The position numbers and the translations under genes were made by a program. A stretch of 64,000 nucleotides of DNA. It comes from Amylostereum areolatum. Lineage: Eukaryota; Basidiomycota; Agaricomycetes; Russulales; Stereaceae. The notes beneath the pieces are model-generated. The model was not told where the DNA came from. It was given only the letters and a program-made list of their open reading frames with translations, and searched no databases. The first letter of the stretch is position 1. The number at the start of each line of letters is the position of its first letter. The stretch is from NCBI GenBank assembly GCA_012932865.1, contig SAXG01000050.1:1-64000 (forward strand), read 5' to 3'. Below are positions 11,651 through 23,900 of this stretch, piece after piece.

Positions 11651-14600
11651 TCATGATGACCCATCCTCGTTTACCTCCCTGCGGATTCCCTCTGCGACGA
11701 CGGAGGCTTCCTCAGACGGTGCCGGGACCTCATCCCCCATTTCAATGTCCTCGTTCTTGGCCTGCTCCCCAACGCGGCCTAACAAAGGGTCTGCAACATC
11801 GCAGGAAGTGTCAATGAGGGTGTCTTGGGAGGGGTTTCCGTCGCTGTCTTCGATAGGAAACTCTGGCGGGTTCGAGGGCGTCATATGTGGGCCTCGCGGC
11901 CGCGCTCCAGGGACGATCTCCCGCAGAGATGCGCTCTTGGAACGCCCACGGAGAGGAGACCTATGGAGAACTGCGGGGGTACTTTCAGGCGAGGAATGCG
12001 GTTCTCCGACGCCCCCAACGGCAGTGTCCGGACGAGAAACCTCCTCCATCAGCTCGGTTCCTCGAGTATCGCCGGACCTCTGCCCTGCGGGTGACGGTGA
12101 GGCGGGATCAACGCCGGAAGTGGGAGGCATCTGCCCACCGGAAGCGGAGACCCCTGCGTCCTGTTGAACCTCAAGAGAAAGATCCGGTACAGTCAGTGGC
12201 AAGGTCGGAGTCGAAGGAGGGGGCTGTGCGTCGTCGCCCGGGATCATCTCGACGTCGATGTCGTGCATCGCCGCACCTCCGGCGTCACCACTACTTGCCA
12301 GCGAATCGTCCTGCACCAGCGGCGGGTGTAGGGAATCCAACTGCACGAGGTTCGCCGGGGGAGCCGTGGTGCTCCGTGCCCCTGTATCCGCGCCCTGTGG
12401 AACCGTGGCCATCGCTGCAGGCGGTGGAGAGCGGAGGCCTGGGCTAACGCCGACGAGCGCTGACGAAAGGGCCGTGACAGTCTGGAGGGGTGAGGGCCGG
12501 GGATCGAAAGGCTGTAGATGCACCCCCGCCGCGAGAGGGGACCCGCTTCGTGAGGCTGAAAGCAATAGTGGAGACAGCGAAGGAGAAGGCGGGATGAGAT
12601 CAGCCGCCAATTCGAGGCCCGGAATATTTGCGCGACGGAGGGCTGCCGTCAACCCTTTGATTACCTGCAGCGCTCCAGCTGACTCCGCTCGGTATCGTTG
12701 CGCCTGGCGAGAAGCCTCTGTTAGCTGAGAACGCAGGGCGGAAATCTCTGTGCGGGATCTGGCCGCCATTCGGAGCGCTGCATCCGCAATCCGCGCCCCA
12801 TCCGTCTGGCGGCTCATCCAGGCCTCGAGTTCTGGCATTGAAAGGTCGAGCACCTGACTGGGCACCACGTCCGGCTTCAGCGGAACCTGAACGACCACGG
12901 GACCTGCCGAATGCCCGATTTCAGAGGGAGGCAGGGAAGGCGTGCGCTGCCAGGATGGGCCCGGCGTCCCAAACCCGCGGGACGGAGATCGTGTTCTGCG
13001 TGACCGAGGGGCGGAAGGCGCCCGGCGGCGGGCTGGGGATTTGGGCGTGGATGGCGTCGTGGCTCTAACCTCATCGTCGGAGGGTAGGGTGTCCGAGTCG
13101 ATGTCGTTTTGAAGGAAGCCATACCTGCGATAGAGGCGGAGGCGGGCCTTGGTGCCCATTTGTGTGAGTGAGCATCCCCGCTTCTTCGCCCGGCAGGAGA
13201 CGCAACTCTTGACGCTGTTCAGGGATTTTCCACCGACGAAGCATGCCAGATTATCTTGTCTGCATCCCATACATCGGTCATGCTGGGAAAAAAAGTGTCA
13301 GAAGAGTCGCCAAGCGTTGTGGGTGGTCAGCCTACCTCTCTCAGATCCCCCTGCTTCGTCATGACATGCGCCGCACCATTTTTCTTCGCCTTCTTCCTCG
13401 CTGGCCCCCGAGATGTTGAGCGGCCACGCTGAGGCGACGATTCCCTCGAAGCCGCCGGTGTTTCTCCTCGCGACGATGCGGGTCCTCGAGAAAGAGAACG
13501 TACCCGGCTCGAGCGGACGTGGCCTTGCTCGTCTCGGAAGCGACCACGGGGAGCTTCAGCCTCTTGAAGAACATCGTCCGTGTCTCTCGAATGGGCGACG
13601 GGTGGACGCGACGGGCCGGCAGCATCCTCCAGGCTCTCCATGTCGTCACGCGCTCGCTTCTTCCCCTTCCCATTTGTCCGGAGGATGCCAACCGGGTTCG
13701 TGTGCGGGCTCGGCATTGCCTGCGGGTCCTGTCCTTCTTCGAGCCGAATGAAGGTGAGTTGCTCGACCGGGAGCGCGAGTGCCATGCGGAGGAGGTCTTC
13801 CCGCGACGGGATGACTGCCAACGGAGACGCTGCCATGGTAGTACTTGAAGTTAGTGTCGCTCCTGATATTGTTTATGAGGGAAAGTTCACCTCCTTCCTC
13901 CCACCACGCCGACCATCCCGCACGGTACAACTCGGTGTTTTGCAAAAGCGCCGCGTTGGCGTACACCCCGAGGGGGGCGAGCGCAGAGACGGCAGCGCCA
14001 GTCTCCTTGTCCTGCCGCGAGGTTGGGATGCTGACGGCGCGGACCTGAGGTGAACCGCGGGGAACGCCCACGGCGTCGACCTCGGGGACCATGACCATGA
14101 TTTGGGGATCGGTGGGAGATCCCGCGCTCCACATTTTCCACACAATCGTCGCGAATTCCCCCAGCCTAGATGCAGCCAACATTTTGGGGGAGACCTCTAC
14201 CTCATCCACCGATAGGGAAGTTCCAATGGCTTCTTGCACGCATATCCGGTATTGATTCTGCGGGCATCGAGAGAGGTCACGTCAATCAATAAAAGCCAAG
14301 GTTAAAAATCACTTACAACGATGCTATATGCGCCGTGCATATGTGTGTTATTCTCTCTGACCTCGGTCACTGGGGGCAGTGTGTCAAGGGCTTCGCGGAG
14401 GCGGAGCGCGATCAGTGCCGCGAGGCATTCACGGCGAGGCCAGCCCAGTCTGCGCACAAGCCAGGCTATGTCCGCTGCGGGAATTGACCAGCCGGGGCGC
14501 GGGTCGTAGGTGCGCTGCATTTTGCGGTCCGCCATGTCGTCATGCTCGTCCGATGCAAGCCCGATCGCCGTCTCGCTCTGCGGATGGGCGCTGGTCGCCT

Positions 14601-15109
14601 GCAATGTGCTAGCCGTCGGAGACAGGCTGTTGCCGGGCATTAACGGAGAGGCAGCTGGCTCATTCTTGTCGGAGGGTGGGGGGGTCGCTCCCGGCGCTGG
14701 TGCGGCGACGTCACGGCCTTCAGTCGGGTGCTGGGCATCGTTGAAAAAGATCATGGGGACTTGGGATGCTGAGGGGGTTTCAGTGGCTCGCTGAGGCTCC
14801 TCAACCTGAAGGAGAAAGGGAGGAGTGGTGCTGCTGTCGTCGAGCCCGGCGGATTTCAATGCCGGGGAAACGTGCTGCAAAACGTTAGACAATCTGTTGA
14901 GCCAGATGGTCATCACAACTACGCACCAGGGTGTCTTCTGTTACGCCCTCTTTTCCTTCCACTACGCGGTCCTCTGCACTGCGGACTCCCTTCTCGGTGC
15001 TCGCTGAGGGCGTGGACGTGTTGGTCGGCGACGTCGCTACTCCTGCGGACAGCCCGTCGGGCGCGTTGTGCTGGCTGGGCAGTTCACTACTGGCGTTGTT
15101 AGATTGCAT
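11651..15109 (-). CDS. Zn2Cys6 binuclear-cluster protein with coiled coil, function unknown
   Basis: A five-exon minus-strand model: 15109-14927, 14874-14317, 14257-13891, 13829-13336 and 13282-11651. All splice junctions keep frame, giving 1077 residues. Cysteines 538, 541, 548, 561, 564 and 571 form Cx2Cx6Cx12Cx2Cx6C, exactly the fungal Zn2Cys6 spacing, with the usual basic CRAKK stretch. A KKAKK nuclear-signal-like patch precedes the cluster. A probable coiled coil (about residues 660-720) and a long Pro/Ser/Asp-rich tail follow. In known Zn2Cys6 regulators the cluster is usually near the N terminus; here it is central. DNA binding is inferred from the family. Exon 3 carries a W-W-rich segment (YRAGWSAWWEEG) that I cannot name. 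Confidence 0.7.
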
Positions 15110-15326
15110 TGTTTTGTGATAAGCTGATTGACAGGATGGGGGGAACGCAATGGGGAGTGGCGGTTGAAGAAGAAAAGGCTGACCACTTCCCCGCGATCAA
15201 CAACGAATCCCGCGTCTCCGCGGCATCTGCCGGGCGCCGTGACAGGGTTAATCACACAGTCCCTTTTGACTTCCCCGCGACCACTCGTCGTCTTCGTCTC
15301 TTCCAAATCTCTCCCGTATTTTCTCT
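15110..15326. promoter_or_regulatory. Probable shared divergent promoter
   Basis: 217 bp between the start codons of the minus-strand Zn2Cys6 gene and the plus-strand low-complexity gene. The head-to-head arrangement suggests a bidirectional promoter; no TATA box or defined binding site is evident. This is inference from spacing only. Confidence 0.35.
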
Positions 15327-17235
15327 ATGTCAGGCGAAAAGTCCACGAACACAACGAAGGTACCTTGGATAGAACATTCTTGTGCTGAGACTAACCGGCA
15401 AAGCAGCAGACAGCAGACGGCCGTGGCCCTCGACGGGTCCATTTTCGATGTGGGCGCAACGATTTCAGGCTTTGTCGCCCTGATGTTGGGTCGATTGTAG
15501 CTCACCGGTGCTTACAGCGTCCGAAGCGGGTAGTTCGCAGCCAATGGGTGGATCTCAGGATTCTTCGGATCCGCTTGGTCTGTCGATCTTTCCGTGGAGA
15601 TCCTCCTCCGTACTTACAGCCTCGTGCCCACAGCGATCTGGCGGCCCTTGATGGATAAGCGCGCGAAGACTGAAATAAAAGTGCAGCAAGTGGTCTCGGG
15701 TAAGGCCTCACCATGTTACCGCGGATGTTGCGCAAGACTGACCAACGATGAATTTGTCCTGTCAGAACCCATGGACATCGATTTACATCCCGCACCCAAT
15801 GCATCTTTGACGGACCCCATTGACCGTCAGTTTTTCCTCCGCCCGCCACCGCGCTTACATTTACGCGGAACATAAGTGAAAGATTTTCAACAATACGGTC
15901 CATTTGCCTCTTTTGCAAAAGGTAAGTGTCTGCGTGGTTAAACTTGTGCAGGTTCTAAAGCTTCGTATGCCTTAGCGCTTTCCTTCTCAAAAGGTTCCAC
16001 AGTTGCCGGCGAAACGTCGGTTAGCACGAAAATTGGGGGCCCCGTGCGAGAGGCTGTCACTCCCCAGGGAATCAGTTCCCCACCCTCTTACGACCATCTC
16101 CGGCCTACATCCGAGACGAGAACCTCCGCCCCATCTCGAAGATCCTCTCCCCCACCTTTCCGGGACCTCTCGAGGACTGCCCCGCCAATCGTACTCCTCC
16201 CACCCGTCGGCGGGAGCTCGCCCAATCACACCGTCTCGAAATCCGTCGCCCCAAAAATAGGTCCCCCGGAAAGGAACACTACTCCTGGGAGAAGAGGTCC
16301 CCCGCCCGGGAAAGCCTCCCGGAGCGGCCCACGTTCCGCTGCGGCGTCTCGAAATCCCGCCACCGGTCGCATTCCCGCGGCCGCGCAAAGTTCCGCGCGT
16401 GGTCCAATCCCCGCGGCGGAAAAAACCGCCGGGGCGGAAGGAATCTCCGTGGCGGACGGAGTCTCCGCGGGGGAAGAAATTTCCGTGGTGGGGAATGTTC
16501 CTACAGCCGGCCCCGTTGAATATCCCCCTCGGCGAACGGGGGTGCAGACGCCGGCATCTGCGTCAGCTTCAATCTCGCACCCGTCGTCAACCTCTAAAGG
16601 CAAAGGTAAAGGTGGGTTCCATAGCTACGGGTTTCATTTTCCAATCGAATGCTTTATTTCTAACAGCGCCTTCCTTGGATGTAGAGACGAGTAGCCTGGA
16701 GCCAATGATGAGCCCACATGTGGACCCGGTAACATCCCAGTTCACGCAAGACGAGCTTTGGAAGGCGGCGGAGGGCCTTGTTCGCATGAAGCATCAGCAT
16801 GATCGGCAAGCAGTGGTAGAACGGGTCATGGCCGGGAACGAAGCGACCCGGAAGGCATACTTGAAGGAGGCTGAGGAGCAGCGAAAGCTGACACTTCAAT
16901 CGCTCATCGGGAACACAGCATTGCACCCAGCACTGGAGAATTTTTTGCCTGAGTTCACTGCTTCAAAGAAAGTTAGGTCTTTCCAGAAGGCCCTACATCG
17001 GGCCTACCTCCCCTTCAGAGTAGCGCAGGTATCTGCGCACGAAGAGGCATGCGCACTAGACGAGGAGATCCAGGAGTTAACTGGAATTCTCACGGACTTC
17101 GACGAGGTTGAAGGTGCAGTTAACATCTTGATCAAGGACTTGGAGACCAGGTTGGCTCCGCGGCGCGCATACTCACCCTTCGTCCTCGACGCGGTGCCGC
17201 CAAGTCAGCATGCGGATGGCTATGAGGACAACTAA
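15327..17235 (+). CDS. Unknown low-complexity protein, C-terminal exons well supported
   Basis: The last exon (16670-17235, after a CTAACAG acceptor) is a clear helical, charged segment of 188 residues (QFTQDELWKAAEGLVRMK; KAYLKEAEEQRKLTLQSL). It is preceded by an exon at about 16044-16605 encoding Pro/Ser/Ala-rich sequence. The first exon is probably 15327-15359 (MSGEKSTNTTK, donor GTACCT). The exons between, around 15414-16000, I could not fix. The low-complexity exon contains degenerate CCGCGG-type repeats like those at 10.8 kb. No domain is recognised. It is divergent from the Zn2Cys6 gene, with about 220 bp between start codons, so a shared promoter is likely. Confidence 0.5.
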
Positions 17236-17309
17236 ACCTGTAGAGTCGGAAAATGTATAAAGGTCTTCTGTCTCTATCCTGCCCCCACAATCCAATTTGT
17301 TCCTTCCTT

Positions 17310-19110
17310 CGCAACCTCGTTGACGGCCGCGGCGATGAGATAGGGACCCATGGAGCGGTTGCAGGTAGGGGAACGGGAGTGGACCGAGGGACCCTTGGTG
17401 CGGCCGGATCGAGAGCGACGAAGGGGTGCTAGTCAAGTCGGTGTCCGGCCACATCGAGAGGAACAGTGATACCGCAGATGGTCCTGTGTGCGGCGACATC
17501 GAGAGAAACGGGGGCTGCCTCACAAAGGTGGGTGCGGCCGCATCGAGAGGAACGGATGCCACCGTGCAGATCCCTGTGCGGCCGCATCGAGAGCAACGGA
17601 GATGCGGCGGTTGGTCCCTCCTGCGGCCGCATCACGAGCAACGGAGGTGCGGCAGTCGATCCCGCGTGCGGCCGCATCGAGCGAAACGAACGCAGATCCA
17701 CAGATCAACGTGCGGCCGCGTCGAGTGGAACGGACGCAGACGGACAGATCGGCGTGCGGCCGCATCGAGAGGAACGGATGCCGCCGCACAGATCCCTTTG
17801 CGGCCGCATCGAGAGCAACGGAGATGCGGCGGTTGGTCCCTCCTGTGGCCGCATCACGAGCAACGGAGGTGCGGCAGTCGATCCCGCGTGCGGCCGCATC
17901 GAGCGAAACGGACGCAGATCCACAGATCAACGTGCGGCCGCGTCGAGTGGAACGGACACAGACGGACAGATCGGCGTGCGGCCGCATCGAGAGGAACGGA
18001 TGCCGCCGCACAGATCCCTTTGCGGCCGCATCGAGAGCAACGGAGATGCGGCGGTTGGTCCCTCCTGTGGCCGCATCACGAGCAACGGAGGTGCGGCAGT
18101 CGATCCCGCGTGCGGCCGCATCGAGCGAAACGGACGCAGATCCACAGATCAACGTGCGGCCGCGTCGAGTGGAACGGACACAGACGGACAGATCGGCGTG
18201 CGGCCGCATCGAGAGGAACGGATGCCGCCGCACAGATCCCTTTGCGGCCGCATCGAGAGCAACGGAGATGCGGCGGTTGGTCCCTCCTGCGGCCGCATCA
18301 CGAGCAACGGAGGTGCGGCAGTCGATCCCGCGTGCGGCCACATCGAGCGAAACGGGGGCTGCCCCACAAACGTAGGTGCGGCCGCGTCGAGTGAAACGGA
18401 CGCCGACCCACAGATCGACGTGCGGCCGCATCTAGAGAAACGGACGTGCGGCAGTTGGTTCCTTGTGCGGCCGCACCGAGTGGAACGAGAGCGGACGCCG
18501 CGACGCGTAATGCGGCCGCATCGAGTGGAACGGGTGCGGCTCAAGAAGTTCGTCGTGCGGCCGCATTGAGTGGAAAGGGAGTGGATCCCAAGATCCATGT
18601 GCGGCCGCATCGAGCGGAGCGGGAGGTGACCCAGCAACCGGCCGTGCGGCCGCATTGAGTGGAATGGAAGTCGGTCGCAAAATCATTCGTGTGGCCGCCT
18701 CAACACAAACAGACGTGCGGCAGCCGCATCCAGAGCAGCTGCAGTGGGCTCAGATGTCCGCCGTGCGGCCGCATCAAAGAGAACGGATGTAGGTCTGTTG
18801 GCCCTAGTGTGGCCGCATCGAAGGCAACGACAGCGTGTGATCAGACCATTATGTGGCCGCATTGAGGGGAACGTGAGCTGACTCTGTCACCTTTTGTGCG
18901 GCCGTATCGAGAGCAAAGGGACCGCACGGGTCGACTCTCCCTTCGGCCGGACTGAGAGCAACGGATGTGTGGTACTTCAGGGCTTGTCCGGCCGCATTGA
19001 GTGGAACGACGGCCCGCAATGTAGCCTCCATCCGGCCGCATCGAGTGCAACGGGTGTAGATCCAAGACACGGTACGTGCGGCCACATCGAAGGAAACATC
19101 GGGGAGGACT
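17310..19110. repeat. 44-45-bp NotI minisatellite with 222-bp higher-order repeat
   Basis: About 37 units. Each has a conserved 24-bp part (TGCGGCCGCATCGAGAGGAA plus CGGA, with a NotI site) followed by 20-21 bp that vary from unit to unit. Five consecutive units form a 222-bp block repeated almost exactly at 17533, 17755, 17977 and 18199. After 18340 the units are more diverged, and the array fades near 19100. Because 222 is a multiple of three and stops are rare, several frames on both strands stay open for about 300 codons. None has an initiation context or splice structure that suggests a real gene. Confidence 0.85.
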
Positions 19111-19579
19111 CCTAAGACGGCTCCTCCACGAGGCGTATCAAACAGTACGGCCGGACTGGACAGTGTTCTCTATCAACGATCCGGGCCATCGAGTCGCCCC
19201 TCACACATACTCCGTATTACACGGTGCGGGCGAGTCCTCCGCCAGCGCGGGCGGACTGTTGGAAACGGGCGGTGGTCAGAATGAGGGCGGGCGCGGGTGA
19301 CCCGTTTCGAAAGGGCCTTTGTCAACGTCGGGTGCATCACATATATCAGACAATGTCACTGAATGGGCTCCCTTCTTCATCGTGGTATTCCTGGGTAGTA
19401 CATTAGCACAGCTGTCCATACGACGGCGGGGATTATCGGGAATGCACCTGCGGAGTGAGGGGACGCGTGACGGAGGATCACCACAATGATCTCCGTGTGA
19501 GGAATGTGCACGCGCGTGGGGGTCGGAGCCGCGTTCAACCGCGCGTCACCGACGTGCGCGCACCGACCAGCACCTGCCG

Positions 19580-21400
19580 ATGCACAATGCCGCCCGTCAA
19601 CCCGTTCGATTTGCGACAGCTCGGTCGTGCGGCGACGTCGCGCGTGGGACGGGCGGAACCGCCACGTACGGCAGCGTCGATACGCGGCGCGGCGCTGCCG
19701 TGGTCCTGACCGACTCGGTGAGTGCTGCGGCGCGCTGGAGAACGTATGTGCGCTCACCTGCCGCAGGAACGCAGAATCGCCCGCCGTCGGTCTACGGTGT
19801 CGCGCCTGGATCGAGGTGCGCACTCCTCTGCGGCTTGGGAGAGATGCTGACCGTGGCGTGCGCGCGCGCAGGAATGCCCGAAGAGTTTCCCGTCGTCAAC
19901 TCGGCCCTTTCGCTGGATGAAGACCCACGACGCGCGGGTGTTCTCTCCACAAGAAGCAGGCGACGCTGCCGCCGTTGATTGTGAATGGATGCGGGAGGAA
20001 GCTGCCGCTGTGGACCCGGGGTGAGTGATCGACGGCCGGTGCTGTCCACGACGCGCGCTCACCTTTCCCATCCGCCTTGCCCGTCGCCGTGCGCCCAGAT
20101 CGCGGAGAGTGGGACGAAGCCCTGCCCGGGGGTGCTCGCGTACGCCGTGCGCCGGTGTATGCGGGAGGAGGCCGCCGCTGTGGACCCGGGGGTAAGCGCG
20201 GGATCGCACTGTCCATGACGCGTAACTCACTTCGTCCGTCGCCAGCCGTCGTCGCGCGTCTGGGGCGCGCCCGCCGCCCGCCGCCCTTCCCGTACGTCTC
20301 GCTCATCGCCGTGGACTCGGATCGTGAAGGATCGGATGAAACGCTGGCGGCACCGGACGCGGATGGACGCGTGAGAAGGCGGGAGAGGCGATGGCTGGGC
20401 GGCGGCCCGTAGGGTGTGGGGGTCGGGTAAGTGACTGTGCTCTCGTGAAGAAGCCCGGCGGCTTACCATGGATTAGAAGAGGGGGTTGCGTCCAACGCGA
20501 CCGTCCGCCTCGCGTCGTGCGACGCACGCGTGGACACGGGCAGGCCGCGTACGTCGCGGAAAGGACGGAGACGGGTTTGTCGGAAAGTGGACTGGGGTGA
20601 ATGCGCCGGTACACAGGCGGTGATCGGTGACTGACCTCGTCCTGACCTCCAGCTCCAGCTCCAGCTCCGGCGTGTGCAAGGACAAGGGGGCGACGCCGTG
20701 CGCGACGTTGACGGGTGTTGGAAAGGGTGGAAGTCGGGTTTGTCGACGGTGAGTGCGCCTGGGTTCCGCGTGCATTTACTGATCGGTGTCGGGCAGCGCG
20801 GACCCCTTGCCGTCGTTGTGATGTGTGGTGGGGGTGTGGGCCATGGCGGGCGTGTGGAGAGAGATGGAATGCGAACGGACGAGTGGGGGTGCGGGAGAAA
20901 CGAGCGGGCAAGCCAAGGGCAAGCGTGGGACGCGGGGCGGCCGGGGACTCGGGGCTCGGAGACGGGAACGGAACGGGCTCGCACTCGAGTCTCGCTTGCA
21001 CTCACCCGCACCGATCTGGCCATGGCCGAGCCATGGCGCACGGATGAACGCACTCGGGGCGACCGACGGCCGATCGCAGGAAACACGCAAAGCCTGGAAC
21101 GCCGTGGCGCGTGCGCCGTGCGTGCTCCTCCGCCTCCTCTTTCGGACGTGCGTGCTCATAGGAGACAGCGACGGCCAGGGACCAAGGTCGCCATCCGTTC
21201 ATTCCCCGCCTCCTTGTGCTCCCCCATCCCTCTTCTTCCGTCCGACCTTGCTCGCGACGGGTGCACTTCCCAATCTACACGTTTGGTCAAAGACAACGCC
21301 CTCCGAGAGTCCGCCTAACCTCGCGCCTGTAACGGGGGTACGCGAACCCCTCACTCTCAGCGACACCGTCACACCGCCGTACGTGCCCCTGCTCTCCCCG
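19580..21400 (+). CDS. Putative spliced gene built of small repeated exons
   Basis: A run of plausible short introns on the plus strand. Examples are GTGAGT at 19717 to CCGCAG at about 19765, GTGCGC at about 19819 to CGCGCAG at 19870, GTGAGT at about 20019 to GCCCAG at 20098, GTAAGC at 20191 to GCCAG at 20245, GTAAGT at 20427 to TTAG at 20475, and GTGAGT at about 20750 to GGGCAG at 20797. Several have CTCAC branch points. Two neighbouring exons end with nearly the same segment, MREEAAAVDPG, and the following introns are also similar, so an exon-intron unit of about 170 bp is duplicated. Phases do not all agree, so the protein is not defined and the transcript may be non-coding. Confidence 0.3.
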
Positions 21401-21442
21401 TGTCTCGACCATTTTCATCTCTAAATTTTAATGCTGTAGACC

Positions 21443-23900
21443 ATGTCCGGCGTACACCGACGCAAGTCGAGCAAGGACGAGGCCGAAGACGACGTCGTGC
21501 TGGCCCCGAGCCCCCCCGTGGACTCGACCAAACGCAACGTGAACGGCGCACGGGACGGCCACCACCGCACCAGAAGCATCTCCACCCCCGAGAGCGACGT
21601 CCCTTCTCTTCCCCAGGCCCCGCCGTCGTTCCCGCCAGGACCGTACCGTCCCGCGCTCAACATCCCCCGCGCCAACGGCCTCCGTCCGACGCACCAGCCG
21701 GCCTCCTCCCCCCTCCGCGCCTCTTTTTCTGCGCCGACCCACCTCGCGATTCACGACCACGCGCGCACGCGCTCGGTCTCGGGCCCCTACCAGCCCTCGT
21801 TGCCCTCCCCTCTTTCCGCTTCGTTCCCTCCCCACCACCTTCCTTTCTCCAACACGTCTGCGTCTTTCCCGCCCTCCTCCTCCGCGCCCGAAGCCCTTCC
21901 AAGGCCAGGCGCCAACGCCAACGCCAACGGCCACCCCCGGACCGCCTCCTTCCCGCCAATCGCCCACGATACCCCGTCCAACGCGTCCAACCCGCCGTCG
22001 AACCGCAGACACGCCCGCCTGCACTCCCGCAACCTGTCCGTCTTCTTCCCCCGGCCCGGGTCCCTCCCGCACACCACGATCTCCGAAGACGGCTCCCAAG
22101 AAATCGAGGCCCCGACGACCCTCATCCCGCCCGCGTCGACCTCCGCGTCCGCCTCCTCCCCGCGCACGAAGCTCGGCGAGGGCTTCACCTTTGGCTCGCG
22201 GCCGCCCCCGGACGCGGCGCTCGGCTCCCCGACGCTCGAGATGGCGCGCACGCCCTCCGCCCGCCGCGGACACCACCACAAGCACTCGCTCTCGCACAAC
22301 TTCTTCTCGTTCCTCGAGCCGGGGTCGAGCCCCGCTCCACAGCAGCAGGCGCACCCGGTCCCCGCGCACCTGCACACGCAGCCCACGCCGAACCCGGCCG
22401 CCCTGTGGACGTCGGACTCGCACGGGAGCAGCGTCGGCGACGCGCACGAGCACGGGCGGCGGCCGACCCCGCCCTCGGACGCGTCCCCGATCAGCGCGTC
22501 CCCGTCGGGCACGGCGCCGTTCGGATTCGAGCGGGACCCGGGGCGGATGCCACCGGAGGCGGCGGTGGCGGCGACGGGCCAGTTTGCGCTGGGGGCGCTG
22601 CTGTGGGTGGCGGGACAGCAGGTGGGGTCGCTGGCGTGCACCGGGCTCGGGTACTGGGTCGTGTTCGACGCGCTCGGGGTCGGGGTGAGCAGGCTGCTGC
22701 CGGCGTATCTGCGGCGGCCGTCGATGCAGCAACCGCTGCGCAGACCTTACGGGTGGGCGTTCTGTTTTTTCTTTCGCTCTGTACTCGTGGTTGGCTGACG
22801 TGGATGCGGGTGCAGAAACGGAAGGGTGGAGACGGTGGTGCTGTTCGCGCAGGCGGTGTACCTGATGTTTTCGGCGGTGTACGTGTTCAAGGAGGCCGTC
22901 GAGCACCTGCTGCTGTCCGCGGGCGAAGGACACCACCACCATCCCGGGGACGAGGACATCGAGCTGCTCGGGTACGCGTCCGGCTTCAGTCGCGCGCGCG
23001 CGCAATCTGACCCCGGTCCCCGCACAGGATCGAGTTTCCGCTGGCGCTGCTGTTCCTGGCGTTCTTCTCGCTGCTCGGGACCGCGCTCGCGTTCGACAAC
23101 CACGGGAAGCTGATGAACGGTGCGTCGGGCGCGGACCTCGTGTGCATGCGGAGCTGACCGCGCCGATGGACAGTGTCCGGGACGCAGCTGCCGTCGGTGG
23201 GGCTGCTGCTCGACCCGTCGCGGGCGAGCTACGCGGCGTCCAAGGCGGAGCAGCCGGCGACGCACGCGGCGCGGGTGCTCGCGAACCCGTACTCGCTCGC
23301 GCCGATCGCGCTGTCGCTGGTGCTGTTTCTGACGCCGATCCTGGTGCCCGCGTGCGTCCGGTTTTCGCGTCGTGCTTTTCGGTCTTGAGGAGTGCCCACT
23401 GACCGCACGGACAGGACGGAACAGCGGGCGGTGGACCTGCTGCTGGCGGCGGCGGCGGCGACGGGGATGTTCGCGCTCGCGTACCCGTCGTGCGTGGCGA
23501 TCGGGACGGTGCTGCTGCAGACGTCGCCGCAGCGGGGGCTGTCGCACGGGCGGATGGAGGGCTTCCTGCGGGCGATGCGCGAGGTCGGTTCCTCGGACGG
23601 TTTTTTCGGGCTCGGGCCAGACGCTGACATGTGCACGGACGCGAACAGATCGAGCGGCACCCGCAGGTGCTGCACCTGCCGCCGCCGCACATCTGGCAGC
23701 TGACGCCGACGGAACACGAGCCGAGGGCGGGCGGGGCGCAGCCGCTGGTGGTGTCGCTCGAGCTGCGGGTGGCGAGGAAGCTGGGGGACGGGGAGGTGTT
23801 GCGGCTGACGCGGTGGGCGTGGGAGCGGTGCGTGCGCTCGCTGGAGGTCGGGGGCAGGGAGGGGAAGGAGTGGATCACGGTGGGCGTGGTGAGGGGGTAG
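21443..23900 (+). CDS. Zrg17-like cation diffusion facilitator protein (zinc transport)
   Basis: Six exons: 21443-22752, 22816-22971, 23028-23119, 23174-23351, 23415-23583 and 23649-23900. They keep frame and give 718 residues. The first 370 residues are disordered, with a His-rich patch (HHHKHSLSHNFFSF, about 276-290). Six transmembrane segments follow, spread over exons 1-5, and then a cytosolic C-terminal domain (ERHPQVLHLPPPHIW). In active CDF zinc carriers, membrane segments 2 and 5 carry HxxxD pairs. Here segment 2 has YWVVFD and segment 5 has no such pair. That fits the Zrg17 type, a partner that loads zinc into the secretory pathway together with Msc2. The assignment rests on topology and motifs, not on a search. 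Confidence 0.68.

Noticed and set aside
17426..18569. Long protein-coding frames (about 300-367 codons) across the minisatellite
   Set aside because: They occur in several frames on both strands at once and only reflect the rarity of stop codons in the repeat unit.
17398..19110. A CRISPR array in the 24-bp repeat / 20-bp spacer region
   Set aside because: The host is a fungus, the spacers themselves repeat every 222 bp, the repeats vary, and no cas-like gene is nearby. It is a minisatellite.
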